Positions 36,342 to 46,728 of a stretch of DNA of 64,000 nt are shown piece after piece. The stretch covers positions 1-64,000 of the forward strand of contig NZ_JAKKCJ010000008.1 in NCBI RefSeq assembly GCF_021726515.1. Direction: 5' to 3'. Position 1 is the stretch's first letter. Each line of letters begins with the position of its first letter. The position numbers were made by a program, and so were the translations under genes. The notes beneath the pieces were generated by a model that was not told where the DNA came from, did no database searches, and saw only the letters and a list, made by a program, of their open reading frames with translations. Origin of the DNA: Vibrio sp. CK2-1. Its GTDB lineage: Bacteria; Pseudomonadota; Gammaproteobacteria; Enterobacterales; Vibrionaceae.

Positions 36342-37173
36342 TCTAATTCTCGATGTTTAAGGGTTGCTGTCACATTGTGGATATAAACGAAACAACCAAG
36401 TGGTAAACAACGCAGCTTTATTAACCAGTCACCGCATTTAGCGACTTGTTAGCTAACATTTACTGCTTTTTTTTAATTTATTGCTTCAAGTGCATATCGC
36501 CCCACCTTGAGTGGTACAAAATACACACACTTCAAAAACAACAAACCACACCAAATAAAATTAAAATATTACATTTAAAAATATCTAGTTACATTTAGAC
36601 CATTATGCTTACATAAACACAACAACTCACCATGCAAAAATGAAAACTAACTTTCCATAAAACAAAAACCCACAAGATAGACGGGCCAGTTTTATCCAAT
36701 CTAAAAACATGTAGAGAACAATCTAAGAAAGAATAATCGAGAAAGGAAACAACTTAGGAATAACTGATATTCGCCGAATTTAGCGACAAAAAAGCAAACA
36801 TTCATGGATTTTAACGACAAAAATCGCAAGGAAAATTGAGTCCTGATACACAAAACAAAGAAAAGAATCCGAGAGTGGTTACTGAAAAAATGGAGGGAAA
36901 TCGCGTGCTTTTACTCTAGATGAAAATTAACAATTGGTACTGTTAACGATTAAAAAACACCCAAAAAGATTAAAAACATTCATTACATCAATAACAAAAA
37001 TTGCAACTTCCATTAGCATAAATGCTTTAAAATTAACACTGTTAGCTACATTCAATTTATTCGACTTTGGTCTTAGTTTTCTATATAAAGAATGTTATTT
37101 TCATGTAAACACACAGATATATTGTGGTTTTGTGCTGTTAATGGATTGCTGTATTTTGCTTAGGAGTTAGCTA
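36342..37173. promoter_or_regulatory. 832-bp AT-rich divergent intergenic region (cyoA / BCCT transporter)
   Basis: I see no credible gene; the longest frame (36934-37170, plus) has no ribosome site and an odd composition. The region must contain the cyo operon promoter and the transporter promoter. It is very rich in A and includes the near-repeat GCGACAAAAAA / ACGACAAAAAT at 36783-36830. The long spacing suggests complex regulation or decay. Confidence 0.5.
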
Positions 37174-39123
37174 ATGAACACGCAAAAAAATTCTTTTTCA
37201 CTCATAGATAAACCCACCTTCTTTGGTGCAATTATCGTTCTTTTATGTGCCGTCATCCCTTTAATGATTTTCCCTGAAGAAGGGGAGAAATGGGTTGCAC
37301 TGGCCAAAACATTTATGACAGATAAAGTGGGAGCGCTTTATCTTATTCTTGGCCTTGCCTCTTTCTTCTTTATGATTTACATCATTTTTTCAGACATTGG
37401 CCAAATCAAACTCGGTGATCCCGACGAAAAACCTGAATTCAAAACGGCATCTTGGGCTGCCATGCTATTTTGTGGTGGTATCGGTGCCAGTATTTTATAT
37501 TGGGGTACTATCGAGTGGGCATTTTATTACCAAAATCCACCATTTCAATTAGCGCCAGGAAGTGAAGAAGCGGTCCGTTGGGCAGCAACTTATGGAATTT
37601 TCCACTGGGGCCCAATTGCTTGGTCTATTTACCTAGTACCTGCAATTCCAATTGCCTACTTCTTCTATGTTCGTAAACAACCTGTTTTAAAGGTTTCAGC
37701 AGCACTGATGCCTATCATTGGTGAAAAACGCGCTCAAGGCGGTTTAGGTAAAACCATCGACGTTATGTTTATCTTTGGTTTACTTGGCGGTGGTGCAACC
37801 ACGCTAGGCTTAGCCTCACCACTGATCACTGAAGGTCTACACCACCTATTTGGTACACCGAAAACCACTGGTGTACAGCTAATGGTTTTATTAGTTTGTA
37901 CTATGATCTTTGCTTATTCTGCTTATGCCGGAATGTCAAAAGGGATCCAATTACTCAGTAACATCAACTTCTGGGGTGCCTTAGCATTATTGATTTTCAT
38001 CTTCGCAGTTGGACCAACTACCTTCTTACTTGAGACAGGTTTGGATTCTCTAGGAAGAATGCTATCAAACTTCTTTGTCATGGCCTCTTGGGCTGAACCT
38101 TTCGGTGGTTACGGTTCATTTGAAAATACCCATTTCCCACAAGATTGGACGATTTTCTACTGGGCGTGGTGGCTAGTGTTTGCACCAAGCATGGGCTTAT
38201 TCATTGCACGTATTTCTCGCGGCCGTACCATTAAACAAATGGTTGCAGGTTCAGTGTTCTTTGGCTCTTTAGGTTGCTTCTTATTCTTCATGGTTCTAGG
38301 TAACTTTGGTTTATCACTTCAGTTATCAGGTCAATTAGATGTTATCAGCGTCCTAAATGCTCAAGGTACTACTGCTGCTATCTTTGCGATATTAGATCAA
38401 CTGCCAATGAGCACTTTGGTTATCGTGGTCTTTACCGGTCTATGTATCATCTTTACCGCAACAACTTTTGACTCGATTTCTTACATCCTGGCTTCTGTTG
38501 TGCAAAATGATGTCACTGAAGAACCAATGCGTTGGAACCGTTTATTCTGGGCATTTACCCTATCATTCATGCCATCGGTATTGATGTTCATGGGCGGTCT
38601 CGCGACACTACAAACCGCTTCGATTGTGGCCGGTATTCCATTGATTGCTATTTCAGCCATGTTAATGATGTCGACCATTAAGGCTGCCAATTTCGATCTG
38701 GCAAACCAAGAAGGTTACGAAGATCCAGTGATCAACATTGAAGACTTACCAGATGTCGATCCTTGGTCTACGGAAGGTATCGCTCTGGCAAAATTTGAAG
38801 AGCTGAAATCTACAGCGATTGAAGCTGCCGATGATGAACGTCAAGCACTGAAAGCGATTTGGAAATTAAGAAAGCAAATCCGTGAAGAAGCCTTAACCTA
38901 TGGTGATAATGGTCTTGAACTTGGTGATATTCCGGCTGAACTACAGAAACAGTTAGATACCCTCACAACTGAGGCGATGGCTGCAAAAGAAGTGAAACTT
39001 GCGGCTTCTCAAGAAGCACAAGAAGCTCGAATTGCTTTCAATGATCTAATCAAAGAAAAACAAGAGCAAGAAGCTCAAAGTGACTCTACTCCACCAGCGG
39101 AAGTAGAAAAAGCAGCGAGTTAA
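37174..39123 (+). CDS. BCCT-family betaine/carnitine/choline transporter
   Basis: This 649-aa Na+- or H+-coupled carrier of quaternary ammonium compounds has 12 hydrophobic helices over about 15-495. The family signature is WTIFYWAWWLVFAPSMGLFI, with ISRGRT following. Osmoprotectant uptake is the usual role in marine Vibrio. The C-terminal about 130 residues form a long, charged, alanine-rich helical extension (ADDERQALKAIWKLRKQIRE; a second stretch AAKEVKLAASQEAQEARIA), longer than in most family members and possibly an osmosensing tail. TAGGAG lies 7 nt upstream of the ATG. Confidence 0.9.
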   Translation: MNTQKNSFSLIDKPTFFGAIIVLLCAVIPLMIFPEEGEKWVALAKTFMTDKVGALYLILGLASFFFMIYIIFSDIGQIKLGDPDEKPEFKTASWAAMLFCGGIGASILYWGTIEWAFYYQNPPFQLAPGSEEAVRWAATYGIFHWGPIAWSIYLVPAIPIAYFFYVRKQPVLKVSAALMPIIGEKRAQGGLGKTIDVMFIFGLLGGGATTLGLASPLITEGLHHLFGTPKTTGVQLMVLLVCTMIFAYSAYAGMSKGIQLLSNINFWGALALLIFIFAVGPTTFLLETGLDSLGRMLSNFFVMASWAEPFGGYGSFENTHFPQDWTIFYWAWWLVFAPSMGLFIARISRGRTIKQMVAGSVFFGSLGCFLFFMVLGNFGLSLQLSGQLDVISVLNAQGTTAAIFAILDQLPMSTLVIVVFTGLCIIFTATTFDSISYILASVVQNDVTEEPMRWNRLFWAFTLSFMPSVLMFMGGLATLQTASIVAGIPLIAISAMLMMSTIKAANFDLANQEGYEDPVINIEDLPDVDPWSTEGIALAKFEELKSTAIEAADDERQALKAIWKLRKQIREEALTYGDNGLELGDIPAELQKQLDTLTTEAMAAKEVKLAASQEAQEARIAFNDLIKEKQEQEAQSDSTPPAEVEKAAS

Positions 39124-39148
39124 TATAAGTAACAATCTCTTAGATACG

Positions 39149-39177
39149 AAAAAGGGCAGATGATTCTGCCCTTTTTA
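39149..39177. terminator. Bidirectional terminator between BCCT transporter and fghA
   Basis: The stem AAAAAGGGCAGA / TCTGCCCTTTTT has a 4-base loop and sits between convergent genes. Confidence 0.85.
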
Positions 39178-39188
39178 TTGCGCTAAAT

Positions 39189-40031
39189 TTACTTCAAATA
39201 CTGAGCATGAAACTTCAGGTGTTCATCAATAAAGCTAGCGATGAAAAAGTAACTATGATCATAGCCATCACGAAGATTAATCTCGAATGGGTAGTTCACA
39301 TCATTCGCTGCATTTTCCAAAAGTTGCGGTTTCAGTTGTTCTTCCAAGAAATTATCCGCTAAACCTTGATCGACTTTAATCGGCGGTAGGTAGGCTTCGT
39401 TACCTTTGATTTTTTTCATCAACTCCACCGAATCATATTTGACCCACAATGCTTGGTCATCCCCTAAATAAGCGGTGAGAGCTTTGTGTCCCCACGGACA
39501 ATGCAGTGGGCTAACAATTGGGCTAAATGCTGAAATCGATTTGAACCTTGGTGCATTACGCAAACCGATCGTTAACGCTCCATGACCACCCATTGAGTGA
39601 CCAGAAATCGCACGCTTATCGGTAACGGGAAAATTCGCTTCAATCAAAGCTGGCAGTTCATAAGCGATGTAGTCATACATTTGATAATGCTTAGCCCAAG
39701 GCTCTTGAGTGGCATTGAGATAAAACCCCGCCCCTTTACCAAGATCATAAGCTTCATCATCCGCCACATCATCACCACGAGGGCTAGTATCTGGTGCCAC
39801 AATCGCAATACCTAACTCCGCCGCCATACGCTGCGCACCGGCTTTCTGGACAAAATTCTCATCGGTACAAGTTAAGCCTGATAACCAATATACGACCGGT
39901 ACTTTATTCGACTCTAACGCTTGCGGTGGCAAAAAAATCGAAAAGCGCATCTTGCAATTAAGCACTTGCGATTCATGCTCAAATTGCTGTTGTTGGCCGC
40001 CAAAACACTGATTTGAATTCAACTGTTTCAT
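39189..40031 (-). CDS. fghA: S-formylglutathione hydrolase
   Basis: This 280-aa alpha/beta-hydrolase releases formate and glutathione from S-formylglutathione, the second step of glutathione-dependent formaldehyde detoxification. The nucleophile serine is in SGHSMGGHGA (about 146-155), and the oxyanion/N-terminal motif is VPVVYWLSGLTCTDENF. It lies downstream of frmA on the same strand but is separated from it by 367 bp of tandem repeats. The 15-copy heptamer begins only 22 bp upstream of its start codon. Confidence 0.95.
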   Translation of the reverse strand: MKQLNSNQCFGGQQQQFEHESQVLNCKMRFSIFLPPQALESNKVPVVYWLSGLTCTDENFVQKAGAQRMAAELGIAIVAPDTSPRGDDVADDEAYDLGKGAGFYLNATQEPWAKHYQMYDYIAYELPALIEANFPVTDKRAISGHSMGGHGALTIGLRNAPRFKSISAFSPIVSPLHCPWGHKALTAYLGDDQALWVKYDSVELMKKIKGNEAYLPPIKVDQGLADNFLEEQLKPQLLENAANDVNYPFEINLRDGYDHSYFFIASFIDEHLKFHAQYLK

Positions 40032-40052
40032 AAATATCCATCTGTTATTTTA

Positions 40053-40157
40053 CGTGTCTCGTGTCTCGTGTCTCGTGTCTCGTGTCTCGTGTCTCGTGTC
40101 TCGTGTCTCGTGTCTCGTGTCTCGTGTCTCGTGTCTCGTGTCTCGTGTCTCGTGTCT
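40053..40157. repeat. Perfect 15-copy tandem repeat of the heptamer CGTGTCT
   Basis: Bases 40053-40157 are 15 uninterrupted copies of the 7-mer (105 bp). On the fghA-coding strand the unit reads AGACACG and lies in the upstream region of fghA. Such uninterrupted arrays are prone to slippage, so copy number may vary between cells. Confidence 0.98.
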
Positions 40158-40170
40158 CGATAAAGAGTGT

Positions 40171-40396
40171 CCTAGCTACGATTCAATCGTCAAGCTCATT
40201 GAACTAACCATTAGGAAAACTCTTATCATAGAAACTCGATCTTTCGTATTTCACCTCGAGATACGAGCAACGAGCTTCCTAGCTACGATCCCCCCTTCAA
40301 ACTCATTGAACTAACAACTAGGAAAACTCTTATAATAAAAACTCGATCTTTCGTATTTCACTTCGAGACACGAGCAACGAGTTTCCTAGCTACGAA
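40171..40396. repeat. 107-bp tandem duplication (two copies plus a partial third)
   Basis: Units starting CCTAGCTACGA begin at 40171, 40278 and 40385, exactly 107 bp apart; the third is cut off at frmA after about 12 bp. The two full copies differ at scattered positions. Each ends with a CGAGAYACGAGCAACGAG segment whose AGACACG core (exact in the second copy) is the reverse complement of the neighbouring heptamer. Confidence 0.92.
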
Positions 40397-40398
40397 CT

Positions 40399-41535
<1,137 letters not shown>

Positions 41536-41667
41536 TTAGATGTTTTTTAATTGCTTTCAGTATAGCCAAGCTCACCTAAATGATAAGGATCTTATTTGCA
41601 AAACACTTTTACCAGTAGGTAATAATGGGTAGGATATAGTATCGATTGATACATATAGGTGATAAAT

Positions 41668-42522
41668 ATGCAGTGGCAAGGAATCTCAGAATTTGTGGCA
41701 GTCGCTGAAACTGGCAGCTTTACTTTGGCCGCCAAACACCTATCGGTATCGACCGCGCAAATCAGCCGTCAGGTGAATCAGTTAGAAAAACGACTATCGG
41801 TAAAATTGTTTTATCGCACGACTCGTCAAGTTAAGCTCACCGATATTGGTCAAAATTACTTTGAACAATGTCAGGCTATTTTAGAGCAATTAAAAGAAGC
41901 CGAACTGTCCGTCACCAACCTCAATCATAGCTTGCAAGGGCAACTTAAAGTTTCGGTGCCAATCGCCTACGGTGAAAGTCATATTGCGCCATTAATTAAT
42001 GACTTCTGTTTGTTATATCCAGACTTGAATATCGAGCTTTGGTTAACCAACCAGTTAGTCGATCTTACCGAAGAAAAAGTCGATCTGGCGATCCGCTTAG
42101 GCGCGTTGGATGATTCGAGTATGATGGCGAAAAAGTTACGTCCAAGGCAGCAATATCTCTGCGCCTCGCCCAAATACTTACGCCAACATGGTCAGCCAGA
42201 ATCTTTGAACGATCTCAAGCATCATAATTGCCTAGTGGGAACCCTAGACTATTGGCGTTTTCATAACAGGAAGTTAACCGTAAATGGCTCGTTAAAGTGC
42301 AACAATGGTTATGCGTTGCTTGATGCGGCACTCAAAGGGATTGGTATTGTTCAACTGCCCGACTACTACGTAGAAAGTTATCTAGAGTCAGGTCAATTGG
42401 TCGCACTATTGCCTCAGCTACAAACAAAAAATGATGGCGTGTGGGCGGTCTACCCTCACAACCATCATTTATCGACTAAAGTCCGTTTACTGCTCGACTA
42501 TTTAGATAAGCACTTGAACTAA
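41668..42522 (+). CDS. LysR-type transcriptional regulator, divergent from frmA
   Basis: The 284-aa protein has an N-terminal winged helix-turn-helix (about 3-60: FVAVAETGSFTLAAKHLSVS) and a LysR substrate-binding domain. The ATG at 41668, with AGGTGA upstream, is a better start than the GTG at 41659. Divergent placement 145 bp from frmA suggests it controls formaldehyde detoxification, as similar regulators do in related bacteria; this is inferred. Its end overlaps the 3' end of the convergent channel gene by 4 bp. Confidence 0.9.
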   Translation: MQWQGISEFVAVAETGSFTLAAKHLSVSTAQISRQVNQLEKRLSVKLFYRTTRQVKLTDIGQNYFEQCQAILEQLKEAELSVTNLNHSLQGQLKVSVPIAYGESHIAPLINDFCLLYPDLNIELWLTNQLVDLTEEKVDLAIRLGALDDSSMMAKKLRPRQQYLCASPKYLRQHGQPESLNDLKHHNCLVGTLDYWRFHNRKLTVNGSLKCNNGYALLDAALKGIGIVQLPDYYVESYLESGQLVALLPQLQTKNDGVWAVYPHNHHLSTKVRLLLDYLDKHLN

Positions 42523-43352
42523 GATTGCTTTTTATTCATTTCAGCTAGCGTTGCTTGTAGCTTGTCCAACTTTTCATTAAGTATCTGCATTTCCTGTGAA
42601 GTCGCCATGGTATCCGCATCCGGGTTTTGCTCTTCGCGTAGTTGCTTATGCTCTTCTGACATCACTTCCAAAATAGTACCAACCATCATATTTAAGAAAA
42701 TGAACGCGGTGAGGAAGATGAAAGTTAGGTAGTAGATCCAACTCAATGAATAGACTTCCATGGTTTCATACATCACATCGGTCCAATCCTCAAAGGTCGC
42801 CACTCGGAACAGGGTTAGCATTGAGATCGACACATCACTCCACAAGGTTGGGTTAATGTTGGCGAACAACATGCTGCCAATTGCGGCGTAAATGTAGAAG
42901 ATCACAAACATTAATAACCCGATATACCCCATCTGAGGAATCGCTTTTATCAATGCATTTACCAGTACCCGTAACTCCGGCACCATGGAAACCAAACGCA
43001 GCACGCGGAAGATACGTAGTAGCCTAGCGATAAGGATGGTCGAGCCGGCTGCTGGATATAAGCTACCGATAACAATAATGGTATCGAAAATATTCCAGCC
43101 CTTTTTAAAGAAAGAGCGGATACCATCACTGGCGAGATAGCGGATCACTAATTCCACTAAAAAGAATACCGTGATCGCGATATCCATGATGTTGAGTGCC
43201 GACTCCATCGTCGGAGGTAAAGAATAGGTATGGGCTCCAACCGTTAGGGCTGAAATGATGATCACCGCAATCACAAACCATTGAAAACTTTTGCTTTGAT
43301 CGATGCGTTTAAAAGCTCGCTGAAAGTGCGAAAAGGTAGACGTTTGTTCCAA
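42519..43352 (-). CDS. Bacterial voltage-gated cation channel (NaChBac/Nav-like)
   Basis: The 277-aa single-domain channel subunit is expected to form tetramers in the inner membrane. It has six transmembrane helices. S4 carries arginines at every third position (R110, R113, R116, R119), and the pore loop reads TFEDWTD at 186-192. The C-terminal neck ends in a coiled coil (about 250-275). Known bacterial sodium channels have TLESW-type filters; here two aspartates are added. It starts with TTG preceded by AAGGGA. Confidence 0.88.
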   Translation of the reverse strand: MEQTSTFSHFQRAFKRIDQSKSFQWFVIAVIIISALTVGAHTYSLPPTMESALNIMDIAITVFFLVELVIRYLASDGIRSFFKKGWNIFDTIIVIGSLYPAAGSTILIARLLRIFRVLRLVSMVPELRVLVNALIKAIPQMGYIGLLMFVIFYIYAAIGSMLFANINPTLWSDVSISMLTLFRVATFEDWTDVMYETMEVYSLSWIYYLTFIFLTAFIFLNMMVGTILEVMSEEHKQLREEQNPDADTMATSQEMQILNEKLDKLQATLAEMNKKQS

Positions 43353-43467
43353 GAATTTATCCCTTAAGAATATCGTGTTATTAACTCACATCATGATAAG
43401 TGGATTCTTGGTATAACAAAGTGAATAGACGTAACAGAGTATTACCTGCACGTCTGTTCAATGGTCA

Positions 43468-44082
43468 TTAACTCATTAAACCTAACAAGTATTTGGCTGC
43501 TGCTTGTGGATCTTGCGCATGACAAATCGCTGAAACTAAAGCCAAACCATGTACGCCCGTTGCCATTAACTCAGGAATATTGCTTTGGTTAATGCCACCA
43601 ATCCCGACAATCGGTAACGAGAGGGTATTCAGCGCCTTTTGTAAACCTTCAATGCCCCAATGATTTTTCGTATTGGTTTTAGTAGGTGTTGCAAAAATGG
43701 CGCTTAAACCAATGTAGTCAATTGGCAAAGTATCGGCTTGCGCAAGTTGTTGTTCGTTTTCAATCGACAAGCCAAGGATCTTATCTGGGCCGATTAACCG
43801 ACGAGCGATGTCCGCTGGCATATCCGACTGACCGAGATGAACGCCATCAGCATCAATCGCCAGTGCAACATCCACTCGATCATTGATAATTAAAGGTACA
43901 CCACTACCTGTTAAAATATCTTTTACGGCTTGTGCTCGTTCAATAAAAGCACGCACATCACCATGTTTTTCGCGTACTTGCACCATGGTAACCCCACCTA
44001 GTACCGCTTCACTGACTACATGTTTCAGTGTGGCTAAATCTTGTTGATCATCGGTGACCAAATACAAACGATAGTCGCTCAT
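43468..44082 (-). CDS. thiE: Thiamine phosphate synthase
   Basis: This 204-aa TIM-barrel enzyme joins hydroxymethylpyrimidine diphosphate and thiazole phosphate. Motifs are VQVREKHGD (substrate Arg/Lys), INDRVDVALAIDADGVHLGQSD and GIGGINQSNI. It is the last gene of the thi operon, 38 bp after thiM. Confidence 0.94.
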   Translation of the reverse strand: MSDYRLYLVTDDQQDLATLKHVVSEAVLGGVTMVQVREKHGDVRAFIERAQAVKDILTGSGVPLIINDRVDVALAIDADGVHLGQSDMPADIARRLIGPDKILGLSIENEQQLAQADTLPIDYIGLSAIFATPTKTNTKNHWGIEGLQKALNTLSLPIVGIGGINQSNIPELMATGVHGLALVSAICHAQDPQAAAKYLLGLMS

Positions 44083-44120
44083 TGCGCTTCCTTATTCACA
44101 CGCTCTAGGTTTATAGGATC

Positions 44121-44915
44121 TCATTTAAGACGTTCTACTTTAAGACGTTGGCTCAGCGTTTGCACATCAAGTTGATATAACTCATCTAACAATGCCATTT
44201 GCAGACTACCCGGACCGCGCGCTTGCTCCGCTGCAATCTCCCCCACCACACCAAGCACCGCTGTGGCAGCTAAACCAGACTCATCACCGACGGCGGCAAA
44301 TGCTCCGGTCAAAGCGCTAAGCGTACAACCCATCCCCGTTACGCATGGCATCATTGGGTGACCATTGCTGAGTTTTACGGTTTGTGTATTACTCACTATG
44401 TAGTCAGTTTCACCGGAGATCACCACACTCGCACCATACTCATTAACCAAAAAACTGGCTGCGCTTAATGCCGCATCACTACTATCTAAAGCATCTACGC
44501 CTTTGCTTTGCGCTTGTTCACCGGCTAATGCAATAATCTCAGAAGCGTTGCCACGAATGATCAACTTATTGGCTAACTGAGCAATTTGACGTGAAGTGTT
44601 GGTACGTAGCTGGCTGGCACCACAACCCACAGGATCAAGCACCACTACTTTGTTATGAAGATTGGCTTGTTCTACTGCATAAGTCATTCGCTCTGTCCAA
44701 GCACTATCAAGCGTGCCGATATTCACTACCAGCGCACCAGCAAATGACATCATCTCCGCCATTTCTTGTTTTGAATGCGCCATGATAGGAGATGCACCAA
44801 TTGCCAATAACGCATTAGCCGTATTATTCATCACTACATAATTCGTAATGTTTACGACCAATGGCTTCTGCTCTCGTAACGAAGTTAGCGCTTGAGTAAT
44901 TTGTTCGATTAACAT
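44121..44915 (-). CDS. thiM: Hydroxyethylthiazole kinase
   Basis: This 264-aa enzyme phosphorylates the thiazole alcohol for salvage. Family motifs include [39 protein letters not shown] and the catalytic [11 protein letters not shown] with its cysteine. GGAG precedes the ATG, and the gene follows tenA by 19 bp. Confidence 0.95.
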   Translation of the reverse strand: MLIEQITQALTSLREQKPLVVNITNYVVMNNTANALLAIGASPIMAHSKQEMAEMMSFAGALVVNIGTLDSAWTERMTYAVEQANLHNKVVVLDPVGCGASQLRTNTSRQIAQLANKLIIRGNASEIIALAGEQAQSKGVDALDSSDAALSAASFLVNEYGASVVISGETDYIVSNTQTVKLSNGHPMMPCVTGMGCTLSALTGAFAAVGDESGLAATAVLGVVGEIAAEQARGPGSLQMALLDELYQLDVQTLSQRLKVERLK

Positions 44916-44934
44916 GTGAATTCTCCAATTAACC

Positions 44935-45597
44935 CTATTTAACGTTTAAACCTTGCTGCCAAAAAGCCACTTCCATACGAGTTGCGGTTTTAAATACTTC
45001 AATCAAGTTTCGGCCACGCTGACTATTAATATCAATTTCATCTAGCAGTTGATTAAAGTGCTCTGCACCACTTGCCACACCAGACTGAAACTCTTCGCCG
45101 CCGTATAAATTTATCCAGCTTGCGTAAGGATTGCCTTCCAAAACGGTATCGGCATCTTCGATCAGTCTTTTTCCAATCACTGCATAGCCAATCGAACACG
45201 GCGCTAAAGCAGCGTAAAGATCGACGAGATCGCCAGTCATGCCAGCATCAAGCACATAACGGGTGTAGGCAACAGTGCCAAAATCTTCTGGCTCATTTTC
45301 CAAATCACTTTCGGTTAATCCCCACTGGCCGCAATAAGTCACATGATGCGACAGTTCAGAATCAAGTAAACCCTGTACCGTAGGTAGAGCGCGGCGCATA
45401 TCATCCAAAGTACGGGCTTTGTAAATAGCCAATGCATAAGCTCGTGCATACTGTTTTAAGAATAAAAAATCTTGCTTTAGATAATGTAAAAAACAAGCTT
45501 GCTCCAGAGTACCTTGTGCCAATTGCTCAACAAAAGCATGCTCGGTGTATTGCTGCCAATCTCGCTGACAAGCGTCGATCAAATCTTGGTATTTCAT
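44935..45597 (-). CDS. tenA: Aminopyrimidine aminohydrolase TenA
   Basis: This 220-aa all-helical TenA enzyme hydrolyses aminopyrimidine products of thiamine breakdown to HMP. The catalytic cysteine is in [13 protein letters not shown]; the aromatic [18 protein letters not shown] helix is typical. It sits between the ThiXYZ uptake genes and thiM, supporting salvage of imported formyl-aminopyrimidine. Confidence 0.94.
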   Translation of the reverse strand: MKYQDLIDACQRDWQQYTEHAFVEQLAQGTLEQACFLHYLKQDFLFLKQYARAYALAIYKARTLDDMRRALPTVQGLLDSELSHHVTYCGQWGLTESDLENEPEDFGTVAYTRYVLDAGMTGDLVDLYAALAPCSIGYAVIGKRLIEDADTVLEGNPYASWINLYGGEEFQSGVASGAEHFNQLLDEIDINSQRGRNLIEVFKTATRMEVAFWQQGLNVK

Positions 45598-45658
45598 AAT
45601 GTAGTTATCTCAAATTGGCGATATCGAATTAACTAAATCTCAACTTAGTCTCTTTAAC

Positions 45659-46606
45659 TTAAAGGCTAAGAACGTAATCTTTAGCTTTTGGTAGCGTCTC
45701 GATGATTTTTTTATCGAACATAAACTTGGCGTAGTCGTCATAACGTTTGAGATCGACTGCCGATGGACGCAGTGCAAAACGGGTTAAAGTATCTTTCCAC
45801 GCACGATGATTAAGCTCGTTATCTAGCGTATCGGGTGCGTAGGCGACAAACTCTTTCCATGAGGTTTCTGGATGGTTAACGATATAAGTAGTGGCTTGTT
45901 GTAGTGCAGTATTGAAAGCTTGGATCATCTCTTTATCGTAGCTTTTAGCATTGGCAACAAACACCAACTCATCATAGGCAGGCACACCATGTTCTTCAGG
46001 GTAGAACGATTTCGCTTTATATCCTTCTAGTGCTAGCTGATTGGTTTCAAAGTTACGTAGACCGCCCCAAATCGCATCCACCTTGCCAGAAGCTAATGAA
46101 GACGATAGCGCCCAGCCAACGTTGATCATTTGTACATCAGAAAGCTCAACGTCCTCTTGCGCTAACATAGTGCCTACCGTTGCCCCTTCATTGCCGGAAA
46201 TCGCAATACCGATCTTCTTACCTTTAAGGTCTGCAAGATTTTCATTCTTTCCATTATCCAGCACCATCAAGGTATTAAGCGGTGTGGCGACAAGAGTTGC
46301 CGAGCGAATTAAAGGCAAACCGGCTGCCACATCAATGGTTAGACTAGGTTGGTATGAAATCGCCATATCGACCTTGCCTGCTGCAACTAACTTAGCCGGA
46401 GTACTAGGATCGGCTGGCTCTTGAATATTGACTGTTAAACCTTGTTGCTTGAAATAACCCCGCTCTTTGGCAATCACAATTGGGCCATGATTTGGATTGA
46501 CGAACCAATCCAGCATTAAGGTCATTTCTTTTTCTGCGGCAAGCGCATTAGTAGAAATAAGCGAGGTAACTAAAGTGACAGCACTGATCAATTTGTTTAT
46601 TTTCAC
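45659..46606 (-). CDS. thiY: Thiamine-pyrimidine precursor ABC transporter, substrate-binding protein
   Basis: This 315-aa NMT1/THI5-like periplasmic binding protein has a signal peptide (MKINKLISAVTLVTSLISTN, cleavage after ALA). The binding-site region opens LMLDWFVNPNHGPIVIA and continues GYFKQQGLTV, a ThiY hallmark. It is the third gene of thiZ-thiX-thiY, under the TPP riboswitch. Ligand: formyl-aminopyrimidine or HMP, inferred from family and from tenA next door. Confidence 0.92.
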   Translation of the reverse strand: MKINKLISAVTLVTSLISTNALAAEKEMTLMLDWFVNPNHGPIVIAKERGYFKQQGLTVNIQEPADPSTPAKLVAAGKVDMAISYQPSLTIDVAAGLPLIRSATLVATPLNTLMVLDNGKNENLADLKGKKIGIAISGNEGATVGTMLAQEDVELSDVQMINVGWALSSSLASGKVDAIWGGLRNFETNQLALEGYKAKSFYPEEHGVPAYDELVFVANAKSYDKEMIQAFNTALQQATTYIVNHPETSWKEFVAYAPDTLDNELNHRAWKDTLTRFALRPSAVDLKRYDDYAKFMFDKKIIETLPKAKDYVLSL

Positions 46607-46682
46607 GAATCATTCCTTATTAAATTGTCCTGTTGGTTTACGATTTACTAGGTTCTGTTGAGCTTTCGATTCTTGGAGATCG

Positions 46683-46728
46683 TTATTTGCTTTCCCAAGG
46701 GACTAATTATTTACTTTCCCAGGGAATA
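46683..46728. repeat. Short tandem duplication of the thiX 3' end
   Basis: The last codons of thiX (IPWESK-stop) are repeated, with two or three changes, directly after the stop (TCCCTTGGGAAAGCAAATAA on the minus strand). The copies of about 20 bp are 25-26 bp apart, in the gap before thiY. Confidence 0.7.

Noticed and set aside
36934..37170. 78-codon plus-strand frame upstream of the BCCT gene
   Set aside because: No ribosome binding site, non-ATG context, and no recognisable protein; probably chance in an AT-rich region.
40054..40314. 86-codon frame with V-S-R-V-S-C-L repeats on the plus strand
   Set aside because: It is created entirely by the heptamer array and the 107-bp repeat; it has no ribosome site and no gene-like composition outside the repeat.
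40053..40396. Possible CRISPR array
   Set aside because: The heptamers have no spacers and the 107-bp units are contiguous duplicates, not short repeats with unique spacers; no cas genes are near.
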